Assembly: GCF_002896965.1 (NCBI RefSeq)
Contig: NZ_LYMM01000021.1
Location: 79,004 to 143,003 of the forward strand
Origin: Novosphingobium guangzhouense
Lineage (GTDB): Bacteria > Pseudomonadota > Alphaproteobacteria > Sphingomonadales > Sphingomonadaceae
Direction of reading: 5' to 3'
DNA: 64,000 nucleotides
A program made the translations under genes and the position numbers. The notes under the pieces are model-generated. The model ran no database searches, was not told the DNA's origin, and saw nothing but the letters and a program-made list of their open reading frames with translations. Within the stretch, counting starts at the first letter, position 1; every line of letters begins with the position of its first letter. This document shows positions 1-9,152 of this stretch, piece by piece.

Positions 1-659
1 GCGCGGATGATCTGCGCATCGCGCTGGCCCTGTGCCGCGATCGTCTTGGCTTCTTCCTGTCGGCCCGCTTCCATGCGCACGAAGGCGGCTGCCAGTGCAC
101 CTTCGGGCAGGTCGGCGCGCTTGATCCTGACGTCCACCACCTGCGCGCCGTATTCCTGCGCTTCGCGGTCAAGCAGCTTGCGGATGTTCTCCATCGCCGC
201 GCCGCGTTCGGCGGTCAGCAGCGACTGGAAGGTACGCTTGCCCAGTTCCTGACGCACGACCGATGACAGGATCGGCTCAAGCTGCTGGGTCACCCGTTCG
301 GTCGTGCCGGCGGAGCGGACCATCTTCACCGGATCGACGATGCGATAGCGTGCATAGGCGTCCACGTTCAGCCGCTGCTGGTCGGTGGACAGCACCTGCT
401 GCTGCTGCATGTCCACCGAAAGCAGGCGCTTGTCGATGCGGATCACCTGTTCCACCAGCGGGATGCGCCAGTGGACGCCCGCGCCGGTCTGCCCATAAGC
501 CGCATTGGCGACATAGGGGTTGTAGACGCGCACCGGGCGGCCGGTCTGGACCACCACGGCCTGTTCGTCCTCGGGCACGACGATGGTGCTCATCATCAGG
601 CCCACGACGACGGCGCCCGCGGCGATCAGCACGCCCTTGTAGTCGTTCAGGATGCCCAT
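1..659 (-). CDS. hflC: HflC, SPFH-domain regulator of FtsH (3' end outside window)
   Basis: HflC is an inner-membrane SPFH/prohibitin protein that pairs with HflK around the FtsH protease and modulates its proteolysis. The 219 visible codons read as HflC: a short cytoplasmic N-terminus (MGILNDYKG), one membrane segment at about residues 9-30, then the band-7 domain with the typical segment VVVQTGRPVRVYNPY, and later the charged helical part (REAQEYGAQVVDVRIKRADLP). The start overlaps the hflK stop by one base in a TGATG junction, so the two are co-transcribed and probably translationally coupled. The C-terminus lies beyond base 1 and there is no stop in the window. The identification is secure; only the length is unknown. 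Confidence 0.95.
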   Translation of the reverse strand, partial: MGILNDYKGVLIAAGAVVVGLMMSTIVVPEDEQAVVVQTGRPVRVYNPYVANAAYGQTGAGVHWRIPLVEQVIRIDKRLLSVDMQQQQVLSTDQQRLNVDAYARYRIVDPVKMVRSAGTTERVTQQLEPILSSVVRQELGKRTFQSLLTAERGAAMENIRKLLDREAQEYGAQVVDVRIKRADLPEGALAAAFVRMEAGRQEEAKTIAAQGQRDAQIIR

Positions 660-1843
660 CACTGTTCTCCCGTGCTGGTCGGCGCGCTGGCCGAAGTGTC
701 AGGAGAGGGAGCGGCGCGGCGCTGCATTTCAGGCAGGGGAAGGACGGTGTTCACGCCCTTTTCACCCACCACCGTGTCATTGTCGCGCAGGACGCGTTCC
801 ATGGTTTCGTAGTACATGCGACGCTTGGTCACCTCGGGGGCGAGCCTGTATTCCTCATAGACCTTGTCGAAGGCGGTGGCATCGCCCTGGGCGCGGGCGA
901 TCACCTGCTGCGCCCACGCGCGCGCTTCCGAACGATCGCGCTCGGCTTCCTGCTGGGCGACATTGACGTTGTCGAACGCGCTCTTGGTCTTGGCCGGCGG
1001 GTCGGCCTTCTTGATTTCCACGCCCTGGATGGCGATGCCGGAGTGGTAGAAGTCGAGGATGCGCTGCATCCGTTCGCCCACGTCCTGCTCTACCTGAGCG
1101 CGTCCGGCGCCGGACAGCGCCTGCCCGAGCGAGACTTGCGCGATAGAGGCGCGCATCGCGGCTTCGGCCACTTCCTGCACGGTTTCCTTCGGATCGGCGA
1201 GGCGGAAGGTGTAATCCTTCAGGCCCTTGATGTTCCAGCGGACAAGGTAGCTGAGATCGACCAGGCTCTTGTCGCTGGTCAGCATCAGCTTTTCGTTCTC
1301 GTTATCGGGAACGGTGACGACCTGGAACGAGCTGACGTCTTCCACATGCACCTGTTCGACCGGCCAGGGCAGGGTCAGGCTGACGCCGGAATCGATCGTG
1401 CGCGAATACTGGCCCAGCGTGGTGACGATGCCCTGTTCCTTGGGGCCGAGCATGTGCACGCTGGAGAAGCCGAGAACGACCACCACGGCAGCCGCGATGC
1501 CGAGCGGCAGCCACGATTTGCCGTCCGGACGGCGCGGCAGGTTGGGGAAGCCGCCGGGTACGCGCGGTCCGCCGCCACCGCCGCCGGTGCGGCGCTGTTC
1601 GCCGCGATTGCGGAAGATGTCCTCGATGCTGGCCGAGCGGCGCGGCGGGGTGCCGTCTCCACTGGGCAGCCAGGGATTGCGGGGCCCGCTGGGTTTTTCG
1701 GGGCGTTCAGGCGTGTCGGAGCGGGGTTCGTCAGGCTGGCCGCCATCCGGTGCGCCGTCGGGACCGTTGCCTCCATCGGAGCCGTCCCCGCCGCTGCCGC
1801 CGTCATTGCCGCCGCCGCCCCATGGGCTGTTGCGTCCCGCCAT
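659..1843 (-). CDS. hflK: HflK, SPFH-domain partner of HflC
   Basis: HflK forms the membrane complex with HflC that surrounds FtsH. The protein is 394 residues from the chosen start. It begins with a Gly/Asp/Pro-rich cytoplasmic tail (AGRNSPWGGGG...), has one membrane helix near residues 125-147 (PLGIAAAVVVVLGFSSVHML), then a band-7 domain and a coiled-coil-like stretch (AQQEAERDRSEARAWAQQV). The start at 1843 was chosen because AGGA lies nine bases upstream and the MAGRNSPW beginning matches HflK style. An in-frame ATG at 1912 would add 23 residues but lacks a ribosome-binding site. The 217 bases up to mrp on the other strand must hold divergent promoters; I could not define boxes there. Confidence 0.93.
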   Translation of the reverse strand: MAGRNSPWGGGGNDGGSGGDGSDGGNGPDGAPDGGQPDEPRSDTPERPEKPSGPRNPWLPSGDGTPPRRSASIEDIFRNRGEQRRTGGGGGGPRVPGGFPNLPRRPDGKSWLPLGIAAAVVVVLGFSSVHMLGPKEQGIVTTLGQYSRTIDSGVSLTLPWPVEQVHVEDVSSFQVVTVPDNENEKLMLTSDKSLVDLSYLVRWNIKGLKDYTFRLADPKETVQEVAEAAMRASIAQVSLGQALSGAGRAQVEQDVGERMQRILDFYHSGIAIQGVEIKKADPPAKTKSAFDNVNVAQQEAERDRSEARAWAQQVIARAQGDATAFDKVYEEYRLAPEVTKRRMYYETMERVLRDNDTVVGEKGVNTVLPLPEMQRRAAPSPDTSASAPTSTGEQ

Positions 1844-2060
1844 CTGGGAAATTCCTGATCTGTCCCCCGGCACGCCGTGAGGAGGCGTGTCTGCACCACC
1901 GATAGCTTTCATGATGCTATCTATAAGAACCCCTCTGGCAAATAACAGTGCCTCTCTTGCCCTTTTTCCCCGCGTACTCCACCTGAGCGGCGAACGCGGG
2001 GCCTTGGGCCCGGCAGACGCACACGCCGGAAACGAACCGGCAATCTACTGGAGAAGACAA

Positions 2061-3116
2061 GTGAGCAGCGCCGAAGGCATCGAGGGCAGCACCGGGGCGG
2101 GGACCGAAGGGTCGGGGGCCGTGGGCGAAGACCTCAAGGCGCTGTTGCGGCCCGATGCGGCGGCGCGTGTCCAGTCGCTGCGCGTGGCGGAAGGCCGCGC
2201 GACGCTGGTTCTCGACGCGACCGGGCTTGATGCGGCGGCGCGCGCGGCGATGGAAGCGGGCGTGAGAGAGGCGCTGGCGGGCAAGGTCGGCGAAGTGCGC
2301 GTGGCGATGATGGCCGACAAGGCAGAGCCGTCCACTACCACTAACGGGCCCGCCGCAGCGCCGAAGGGGCCGCGCATCATCGCGGTCGGATCGGGCAAGG
2401 GCGGCGTCGGCAAGTCCACGCTTTCGGCCAATCTTGCCGTTGCTCTGGCGCGGATGGGGCGCCGCGTCGGGCTGGTCGATGCGGATATCTACGGCCCTTC
2501 GCAGGCGCGGCTGCTGGGCACCGAGGGCCAGCGGGCGACGGCGCACGAAGGCAGGCTGGTGCCGGTCGAAAGCCGCTGGGGCGTGCCTGCGCTGTCGATG
2601 GCGCACCTGTCGAACGCGGGGCAGGCGATCGCGTGGCGCGGACCGAAGATTTCCGGCGCGCTTCTCCAGCTGGTCGAGGGGCACTGGGACGGCGCCGAAG
2701 TGCTTATCGTCGATCTGCCGCCCGGCACCGGCGACGTGCAGCTGACGATGCTGCAGCGCTGCAAGCCGGCGGGCGCGGTGATCGTCTCCACCCCGCAGGA
2801 TCTGGCGCTGATCGATGCAACCCGCGCGGTGGAGCTGTTCGAAAAGGGCGGCGTGCCGGTCATCGGCGTGGTCGAGAACATGGCGGGCTATGCCTGCCCC
2901 CATTGCGGCGAGGTGAGCGACCCGTTCGGCTGTGGCGGCGCAGAAGCGTCCGCGCAGGAGATGGGCGTGCCCTTCCTGGGCCGCATCCCGCTGGACATCG
3001 CGATACGCCGGGAAGGAGATGCGGGCACGCCCACGGCTGCCGGGACCGGCCCGCAAGCCGATGCCTTCACCGCGCTTGCGGCCGGGGTCGCCGCCTGGCT
3101 GGATGCCAATCCCTGA
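2061..3116 (+). CDS. mrp: Mrp/ApbC-type Fe-S cluster carrier P-loop ATPase
   Basis: Mrp/NBP35-family ATPase that binds a bridging 4Fe-4S cluster and passes it to apo-proteins in the cytoplasm. The 351-residue protein has an N-terminal MIP18/DUF59-like region (about 20-85), then the deviant Walker A GSGKGGVGKST near residue 115, the DADIYGPSQ segment and a C-terminal CPHCG pair that would hold the cluster. The start is a GTG at 2061 with GGAGA just upstream; the longer open frame from 1887 has no ribosome site and its extra residues do not look like Mrp. Its stop overlaps the start of the molybdenum hydroxylase gene, so it heads an operon ending in ferrochelatase. An Fe-S role fits those neighbours, but the link is inference. 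Confidence 0.93.
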   Translation: MSSAEGIEGSTGAGTEGSGAVGEDLKALLRPDAAARVQSLRVAEGRATLVLDATGLDAAARAAMEAGVREALAGKVGEVRVAMMADKAEPSTTTNGPAAAPKGPRIIAVGSGKGGVGKSTLSANLAVALARMGRRVGLVDADIYGPSQARLLGTEGQRATAHEGRLVPVESRWGVPALSMAHLSNAGQAIAWRGPKISGALLQLVEGHWDGAEVLIVDLPPGTGDVQLTMLQRCKPAGAVIVSTPQDLALIDATRAVELFEKGGVPVIGVVENMAGYACPHCGEVSDPFGCGGAEASAQEMGVPFLGRIPLDIAIRREGDAGTPTAAGTGPQADAFTALAAGVAAWLDANP

Positions 3117-5398
3117 TGGCGGTGACCCGCCGCGGCGTGCTTGTCGGAGCGCTGGCGGGCGGTGGGCTTGCGCTCGGCTACATGCTGCGGCCGCGCAGTT
3201 ATCCGCTGCCGCTGCACCCGCACGAGGGGGAGTTCGCCTTCGATGCGTGGATCAGGATCGGCGCGGACGGCGTCGTTACCGTTTCGGTCCCTCAAGTGGA
3301 GATGGGGCAGGGCGTCACCACGCTGATCCCGCAGATCGTCGCGCATGAACTGGGCGCGGACTGGCGGCAGATCGCGGCCGAGCCTGCCCCGGTCAGCGCC
3401 CGCTATGCCAACCTTGCGCTTGCCGCGAAATGGGCGCCGCTCTGGATGCCGCTGGTGCCTTCGCTTGCGGATGACCCGGACGATCTGCTGACCCGCCGCT
3501 GGGCGCAGGACGAGGTTTTCGACGTGACGGCGGACGGCACCGCGATCGCCGCTTACGAGGCGGCAGCGCGTGCCGCCGCCGCTTCTGCCCGCGCGATGCT
3601 GGCGCAGGCTGCTGCGGCCCGCTGGAACGTGGGCTGGGAAGAGTGCGAAGTGGCGAACGGCTTCGTCACCCACGAAAACAGGAAGCTGCCCTTCGGCCCG
3701 CTTGCCGCCGAGGCCGCGCGCTATTCCCCGCCCTCGACACCGCCGCTGCGAGCGGAGCCGATGTCCGAGCGTGCCGGCGAATTTCCGCCCGGCGCGCCCT
3801 TGCGCTACCCCCGGCTGGACCTGCCCTCCAAGATCGACGGCTCGTGGACCTTCGCGGGTGATGTGCGCCTGCCCGGCATGGTATTCGCCGCGATCCGCCA
3901 CGGTCCCATCGGTCGCAGGACGTTCCTTTCCGATCTGGACGAGGGCGCCGCGAAAGGCGTGCCCGGCTTCCTGCGCACCGTGCGCAGCCCGGAAGGGCAA
4001 GCCGCCTGGGTGGCCGCCGTCGCCACCAACGGCTGGGCGGCCGAGCAGGCGCTGGCCCGTATGGAGCCCGGTTTTCGGGTGGCCGCCGGGGCCGACTCCG
4101 ATGCCGTCGACACGGCGATGGACGAAGCGCTGCATAATGCCCGTGCGCATCGCATCCACTCGGCAGGCGACATGGCGCTGGTTCGGGACCGTCTGCCGAT
4201 CCAGATCGGATACGAAGTCTCGCCCGCGATCCATGCCGGCATCGAGACTGCTGCGGCAACGGCATGGCTTCATGACGGCAAGCTGGAGCTGTGGATCGGC
4301 ACGCAGGCGCCGCAGGCGGTGCGCAAGACGGTGGCCGCGGCGCTGGACATGCACCTGCGTGACGTGGTGCTCTATCCCGTGGCGATCGGCGGCAGCTTCG
4401 ATCGCAGGCTTGAGCATGGCCAGGCCGTGGAAGCCGCGCTGATCGCCAGGGCCGTGAGCAAGCCCGTCCAGCTTACCTGGTCCCGGCGTGAGGAGTTCCG
4501 CGCGGGCCTGCCCCGTGCGCCGGTATCCGCCGTCATGGCCGCGCGTCCCGATAGCGAAGGGCAGATCGCCGGATGGCGCGCACGCATCACCGTGCCCGCC
4601 ACCGCGCGCGAATTCGGCCGCCGCCTGCTCCATGGTGATGCGCCTTACGATGCGCTCGAAGCCGTCGCGCTCGATGCCGATCCCATGGCGCTGGAAGGCG
4701 CGGTGCCGCCTTACGCCATTCCCAACCTGGCGATCGACCACGTTCCCGTGCGCATCGGCCTGCCCACGGCAAGGATGCGCGGCAATGCCCATGGCTGGAC
4801 CGCCTTCTTCAACGAAAGTTTCATCGACGAACTGGCGCACAAGGCCGGGCGCGAGCCTCTGTCCTATCGCATGGCGATGCTGGGCCACGACCCGCGCCTT
4901 GCCGCCTGCCTTCAGCGGGTGGCGGCCCTGTCGCAATGGGGCGGCGGTTCGGACGCCAGCGGGCAGGGGCTGGCCTGCCATGTGATCGATGCTGGCGGCA
5001 TCGGGGGCCGCATCGCTGTGGTCGCCAGCGCCCGGCGCGAAGCCGAAGGGGTGCGCGTGGACCGCCTGAGCGCGGTCGTTGACGTGGGGCGCATCGTCAA
5101 TCTGGATATCGCGCGCCAGCAGGTGGAGGGCGGGCTGGTCTTTGGCCTCGGCCTCGCGCTGGGCTGCGCGGTGCGCTATGCCGGTGGACGGCCGGACAGC
5201 GAAAGCCTTGCCGCGATGGGGCTGCCGACGCTGGCCGATTGCCCCGCGATCGAGGTGGATTTCATCGAAAGCCGCGAAGACCCCGCCGATCCGGGCGAAC
5301 TGGGCGTGGCCGCCGTGGCCCCGGCCGTTGCCAACGCGCTTTTCTCGGCGACGGGCCTGCGCCTGCGCCGCCTTCCCTTCTTTGCCGAGGACGTATGA
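3116..5398 (+). CDS. Tat-exported molybdopterin-binding hydroxylase subunit (xanthine dehydrogenase family, IorB-like)
   Basis: Large subunit of a molybdenum-cytosine-dinucleotide hydroxylase of the isoquinoline 1-oxidoreductase/aldehyde dehydrogenase type. It has 760 residues. The N-terminus carries a twin-arginine signal (VTRRGVLVGALAGGGLALGY), so it should be folded with cofactor and exported to the periplasm. Family features include IRIGADGVVTVSVPQVEMGQGV near residues 43-65 and, towards the C-terminus, VVDVGRIVNLDIARQQVEGG and the PGELGVAAVAPAVANAL stretch that normally carries the active-site Glu. The start ATG overlaps the mrp stop, and the stop overlaps the hemH start. No 2Fe-2S small subunit or cytochrome subunit is adjacent, which is unusual, so the electron acceptor and substrate are unknown. 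Confidence 0.87.
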   Translation: MAVTRRGVLVGALAGGGLALGYMLRPRSYPLPLHPHEGEFAFDAWIRIGADGVVTVSVPQVEMGQGVTTLIPQIVAHELGADWRQIAAEPAPVSARYANLALAAKWAPLWMPLVPSLADDPDDLLTRRWAQDEVFDVTADGTAIAAYEAAARAAAASARAMLAQAAAARWNVGWEECEVANGFVTHENRKLPFGPLAAEAARYSPPSTPPLRAEPMSERAGEFPPGAPLRYPRLDLPSKIDGSWTFAGDVRLPGMVFAAIRHGPIGRRTFLSDLDEGAAKGVPGFLRTVRSPEGQAAWVAAVATNGWAAEQALARMEPGFRVAAGADSDAVDTAMDEALHNARAHRIHSAGDMALVRDRLPIQIGYEVSPAIHAGIETAAATAWLHDGKLELWIGTQAPQAVRKTVAAALDMHLRDVVLYPVAIGGSFDRRLEHGQAVEAALIARAVSKPVQLTWSRREEFRAGLPRAPVSAVMAARPDSEGQIAGWRARITVPATAREFGRRLLHGDAPYDALEAVALDADPMALEGAVPPYAIPNLAIDHVPVRIGLPTARMRGNAHGWTAFFNESFIDELAHKAGREPLSYRMAMLGHDPRLAACLQRVAALSQWGGGSDASGQGLACHVIDAGGIGGRIAVVASARREAEGVRVDRLSAVVDVGRIVNLDIARQQVEGGLVFGLGLALGCAVRYAGGRPDSESLAAMGLPTLADCPAIEVDFIESREDPADPGELGVAAVAPAVANALFSATGLRLRRLPFFAEDV

Positions 5399-6411
5399 CG
5401 CCAGACCTTTCACCCGCCGCGAACGGAGGCGTCGGTGTCCTCCTCGTCAATCTTGGCACGCCCGACGCGCCGACGCCGGATGCGGTCCGCCGCTACCTTG
5501 CCGAGTTCCTGTCCGACCCGCGCGTGGTGGAAATCCCGGCGATCGCGTGGAAGCCGATCCTGCATGGGGTGATCCTGCGCACGCGCCCGGCCAAGTCGGC
5601 CCATGCCTACAGCCAGGTCTGGACTGCGGCAGGCTCGCCCCTTGCCGCGATCACCGCAGGACAGGCCGGTGCTCTGCAGCAGCGGCTTGGCGATGCCGTC
5701 ACGGTCGACTGGGCGATGCGCTACGGCAATCCCTCGCTGCCTTCGCGGTTGCAGGCGATGAAGGATGCGGGCTGCGAGCGTATCCTTGTCGCCCCGCTCT
5801 ACCCGCAATATTCGGGCGCGACGACCGCATCGGTGATGGACAAGCTGGGCGATGCCCTGCGCGCCATGCGCTGGCAGCCCGCGCTGCGCACGCTGCCGCC
5901 CTATTACGACGACGCGGCCTATATCGCCGCACTGGAAGAGGATGTCGTCGCGCAAGTCGCCGCGCTGGAATTCACGCCCGAAGTGCTGCTGCTGTCCTAT
6001 CACGGCATGCCCGAGCGCACGCGGAAGCTGGGCGATCCGTACCACGATCACTGCCGCGAAACCTCCCGCCTGCTGAGCGCTCGGCTGGCGCAGCGGCTGC
6101 CGTCGCTGCGGGTCGAAACCAGCTTCCAGTCCCGCTTCGGCCGCGCGAAATGGCTTGAACCTGCGACCGAGACGGTGCTGGCGGAAGAAGCGAAGTCCGG
6201 AACCCGCCGGCTTGCCATCCTGGCGCCGGGCTTCTCGGCGGACTGCGTGGAAACGCTGGAGGAACTGGCGATCCGTGGCCGCGAGGTGTTCGAGGAGGCG
6301 GGCGGCGAACGCCTTGCGGTGCTGGCCTGCCTGAACGACCGCGCGCCCGGCATGGCGATGCTCGAAGGGCTGGTCCGGCGCGAATTGTCGGGGTGGCTTT
6401 CAGGAATTTAA
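5395..6411 (+). CDS. hemH: Ferrochelatase
   Basis: Inserts Fe(II) into protoporphyrin IX, the last step of protoheme synthesis; cytoplasmic or membrane-associated. The 338-residue protein shows the family pattern: GVLLVNLGTPDAPTPDAVRRYL at the N-terminus, the signature LSYHGMPERTRKLGDPYHDHC with the catalytic His, and TSFQSRFGRAKWLEPATE. The start ATG at 5395 overlaps the preceding stop (ATGA), and the reading frame before it does not look like ferrochelatase. It is the third gene of the mrp operon. I see no added C-terminal Fe-S cluster cysteines. Confidence 0.97.
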   Translation: MTPDLSPAANGGVGVLLVNLGTPDAPTPDAVRRYLAEFLSDPRVVEIPAIAWKPILHGVILRTRPAKSAHAYSQVWTAAGSPLAAITAGQAGALQQRLGDAVTVDWAMRYGNPSLPSRLQAMKDAGCERILVAPLYPQYSGATTASVMDKLGDALRAMRWQPALRTLPPYYDDAAYIAALEEDVVAQVAALEFTPEVLLLSYHGMPERTRKLGDPYHDHCRETSRLLSARLAQRLPSLRVETSFQSRFGRAKWLEPATETVLAEEAKSGTRRLAILAPGFSADCVETLEELAIRGREVFEEAGGERLAVLACLNDRAPGMAMLEGLVRRELSGWLSGI

Positions 6412-6470
6412 CTGTCCGGAAAGTCCCGTATGTTCCAACTCTGTTCCCTGCAGAACGGAAGGATCGGATC

Positions 6471-7448
6471 ATGCGTGACGGGGACCACCTCCAGCCCGAC
6501 TTCGCATATGGCGGGTCGGTTGCAACAGCCGCGCCGTTCGCCGGTGACGGGACGGGCGCGGGCGTGGCGCTGTCGATCTACGCCAACCGCGCCCATTTGC
6601 GCGCCACCTTGCGGGAAGACGGCGATGCGGCGGGCATGCGCCTTGTCGCGGCGGCGCCGCTTGCCGATCTTGTGCTCATGGGGGACGCGCTGGCGCAGGC
6701 TTCGCTGCCCGATGTGATCCTGGTGGATTGCCCGCAGGTCGATGCCGGAGTGCTGGCGGCGCTGGCGCGGCTGGATATGCGCGCGGCGGGCGGGGCCACC
6801 CGCCTTATCGTCTCTACCGGGGTCGATGCGCTGGATGAAGTCTTCGCCTGCATGGACCAGTCCTCGCCCGTGCTGCTGGTCGATCCCGATCGGGCGGAAC
6901 GCGTTCTGGCGCTGGGCCGCACCTTGGCGACGATGCCGTCAGGGCGCGTGCGCGAACTGTCGGAAGATGACCGGCTGATGCTGCTGCGGCTGACCGAACA
7001 GGTCGGCAAGATCGCGGGCCGGATGGACCGTCTCGAACCGCAGGGCGGGGTGCCGCAGCCGCCGCCGGTCGCGCCGGTGTCTTCCCCGGCGCCGGGGCAG
7101 CTTCCCGATGCCCGGCTGGTGCGCCGCATCATCCGCCAGCGCCAGCTGCGCGCGCGCTTCGTGGACAAGGATTTCTTCGCCGATCCTGCCTGGGACATGC
7201 TGCTGGACCTCACCGCATCGCGGCTGGAGGGCAAGCGGGTGTCGGTGACGTCGCTTTGCATTGCGGCGGGCGTGCCGCCCACCACGGCGCTGCGCTGGAT
7301 CGGCCAGATGGTCGAAGCGGGCTTCTTCGTGCGCCTCAATGACGGTACGGACAAGCGCCGCGCCTTCATCGACCTCAGCGACAAGGCGGTGGACGCCATG
7401 TCCCGGTACTTCGCGGAAATCGCGCTGACGGGGCCTGCGCCGATCTGA
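6471..7448 (+). CDS. Winged-helix (MarR-like) DNA-binding protein
   Basis: A 325-residue protein with no firm family name. The C-terminal third (about residues 235-320) reads as a winged helix: DLTASRLEGKRVSVTSLCIAAG, then PPTTALRWIGQMVEAGFF as recognition region and DGTDKRRAFIDLSD as the wing, which resembles MarR-type regulators. The N-terminal part (ALSIYANRAHLRATLREDG...LADLVLMGDAL...PDVILVDCP) has the alternating strand/helix look of a receiver-like fold, but I do not see a clean phosphorylation site, so treat that as a guess. The start at 6471 has GGAAGG eight bases upstream. The gene is 59 bases after hemH and probably has its own promoter. Its target is unknown. Confidence 0.7.
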   Translation: MRDGDHLQPDFAYGGSVATAAPFAGDGTGAGVALSIYANRAHLRATLREDGDAAGMRLVAAAPLADLVLMGDALAQASLPDVILVDCPQVDAGVLAALARLDMRAAGGATRLIVSTGVDALDEVFACMDQSSPVLLVDPDRAERVLALGRTLATMPSGRVRELSEDDRLMLLRLTEQVGKIAGRMDRLEPQGGVPQPPPVAPVSSPAPGQLPDARLVRRIIRQRQLRARFVDKDFFADPAWDMLLDLTASRLEGKRVSVTSLCIAAGVPPTTALRWIGQMVEAGFFVRLNDGTDKRRAFIDLSDKAVDAMSRYFAEIALTGPAPI

Positions 7449-7462
7449 GAAGGCGCACCCTG

Positions 7463-7485
7463 CCGAACGCGGCCATGGCGTTCGG
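7463..7485. terminator. Possible hairpin after the winged-helix gene
   Basis: Perfect 8-bp inverted repeat (CCGAACGC at 7463-7470, GCGTTCGG at 7478-7485) with a 7-base loop, 15 bases after the stop of the regulator gene. No T-run follows, so termination is uncertain. Confidence 0.35.
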
Positions 7486-7511
7486 GCGCATCACGGTATA
7501 AAGGCGCGCGG

Positions 7512-9152
7512 ATGCTTCGCCTCACCGACATTGCCCTGCCGCTTGACCATACGCCCGCCGATCTCGACGCGGCGGTGGTGCAGCGCCTTGCCATCGCGCC
7601 CGCCGATCTTGAGCGCGTGACCGTGTTCCGCCGGGGCAACGATGCGCGGCGCAAGAACGCGATCAAGCTGGTCTATGCCCTCGATGTGGCTGTGAAGGAC
7701 GAAGCCGAAGTGCTGGCCCGCTTTACCGGCGACCAGCATGTGCGGCCGACGCCGGACATTTCCTACAAGTTCCCCGTCCGTGCGCCTGCCGGTTGGGAAG
7801 GGCCGCGTCCGGTCGTCATCGGCGCCGGTCCCTGCGGCCTGCTCGCCGCGCTGATCCTTGCGCAGATGGGCCTGAAGCCCATCATCATCGAACGCGGCAA
7901 GGCAGTGCGTGAACGCACCAAGGATACCTGGGGGCTGTGGCGTCGTTCCGAACTCAACCCGGAAAGCAACGTCCAGTTCGGCGAAGGCGGGGCGGGCACG
8001 TTCTCGGACGGCAAGCTCTACAGCCGCATCAAGGACCCGCGCCACCTTGGCCGCAAGGTGCTGACCGAATTCGTCAAGGCCGGCGCGCCCGAGGATATCC
8101 TTACCGAAGCGCATCCGCACATCGGCACCTTCCGCCTCGTCACCATGGTCATGTCCATGCGCGAAACGATCGAGCAGCTGGGCGGGGAATACCGTTTCAG
8201 CACCCGTGTCGAGGATTTCGAGATCGCCGAGGAAGACGGCGAGCGTCGCCTCAAGGGCCTGCACCTGTCGACCGGCGAATACCTTGCGGCAGAGCATGTG
8301 ATCATGGCGGTGGGCCACTCTGCGCGCGATACGTTCGAGGTACTTCACGGTCGCGGCGTCCAGATAGAGGCGAAGCCCTTCGCGATCGGCGTGCGCATCG
8401 AACACCCGCAAAGCTGGGTCGACAAGGCGCGCTACGGTGCCTGTGCGGGCAACCCGATCCTGGGCGCGGCGGCCTACGCCATTTCGCACAAGGCGAAGAA
8501 CGGGCGCACCGTCTATTCGTTCTGCATGTGCCCCGGCGGCCGCGTGGTCGCGGCGACAAGCGAGGAAGGCCGCGTCGTCACCAACGGCATGAGCCAGTAT
8601 TCGCGCGCCGAATTCAACGCCAACTCCGGCCTCGTCGTCGATATCAGTCCGGAGCGTGACTTTCCCGGCGATCCGCTGGCGGGGATCGAACTGCAGCGCA
8701 GGCTGGAGGAACTGGCCTATGTCGCGGGTGGATCCAACTACAAGGCGCCCGGTCAGAAGGTCGGCGATTTCATGGCGGGCCGCGCCTCGACCGAACTTGG
8801 CGAAGTGAACCCCAGCTATCAGCCGGGCGTCCACCTGACCGACCTTCGCGAATGCCTGCCCGACTACGTGGTCGAGGCGATCCGCGAAGCGCTGCCGGTG
8901 TTCGGCCGTCAGGTGCCCGGTTACGATCACCCCGATGTCATCATGACCGGCGTGGAAACGCGCAGTTCGTCGCCGGTGCGGATCGGGCGCGGCAAGGATT
9001 GCCAGAGCCTAAACACGCGCGGCCTCTACCCCGCGGGCGAGGGTGCGGGCTATGCGGGTGGCATCCTCTCTGCCGCCGTGGACGGCATCCGCGTGGCCGA
9101 AGCGCTGGCGCTGGAACTGGTGGGGCCGGAACTGGTCGGTACGCCGGAATGA
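7512..9152 (+). CDS. FAD-dependent dehydrogenase, COG2509-like
   Basis: A 546-residue flavoprotein of the poorly characterised COG2509 group. An N-terminal domain (LRLTDIALPLDHTPADLDAA..., about 1-95) resembles the extra domain that precedes the flavin fold in this group. The dinucleotide-binding motif follows at about residue 100 (VVIGAGPCGLLAALILAQMG), then the characteristic NVQFGEGGAGTFSDGKLYSR and, near the end, the second flavin contact LYPAGEGAGYAGGILSAAVDG. No reaction is assigned. The stop overlaps the start of the next flavoprotein gene in an ATGA junction, so the two are translated together. Confidence 0.83.
   Translation: MLRLTDIALPLDHTPADLDAAVVQRLAIAPADLERVTVFRRGNDARRKNAIKLVYALDVAVKDEAEVLARFTGDQHVRPTPDISYKFPVRAPAGWEGPRPVVIGAGPCGLLAALILAQMGLKPIIIERGKAVRERTKDTWGLWRRSELNPESNVQFGEGGAGTFSDGKLYSRIKDPRHLGRKVLTEFVKAGAPEDILTEAHPHIGTFRLVTMVMSMRETIEQLGGEYRFSTRVEDFEIAEEDGERRLKGLHLSTGEYLAAEHVIMAVGHSARDTFEVLHGRGVQIEAKPFAIGVRIEHPQSWVDKARYGACAGNPILGAAAYAISHKAKNGRTVYSFCMCPGGRVVAATSEEGRVVTNGMSQYSRAEFNANSGLVVDISPERDFPGDPLAGIELQRRLEELAYVAGGSNYKAPGQKVGDFMAGRASTELGEVNPSYQPGVHLTDLRECLPDYVVEAIREALPVFGRQVPGYDHPDVIMTGVETRSSSPVRIGRGKDCQSLNTRGLYPAGEGAGYAGGILSAAVDGIRVAEALALELVGPELVGTPE

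Noticed and set aside
263..1858. A 531-residue open frame on the plus strand opposite hflC and hflK
   Set aside because: It mirrors codon structure of the minus-strand genes; low-complexity Arg/Pro/Gly content and no domain are seen, while HflK and HflC are clear on the other strand.
2888..5413. An 841-residue open frame opposite the molybdenum hydroxylase
   Set aside because: Same reasoning: His/Gly/Arg-rich translation without family features.
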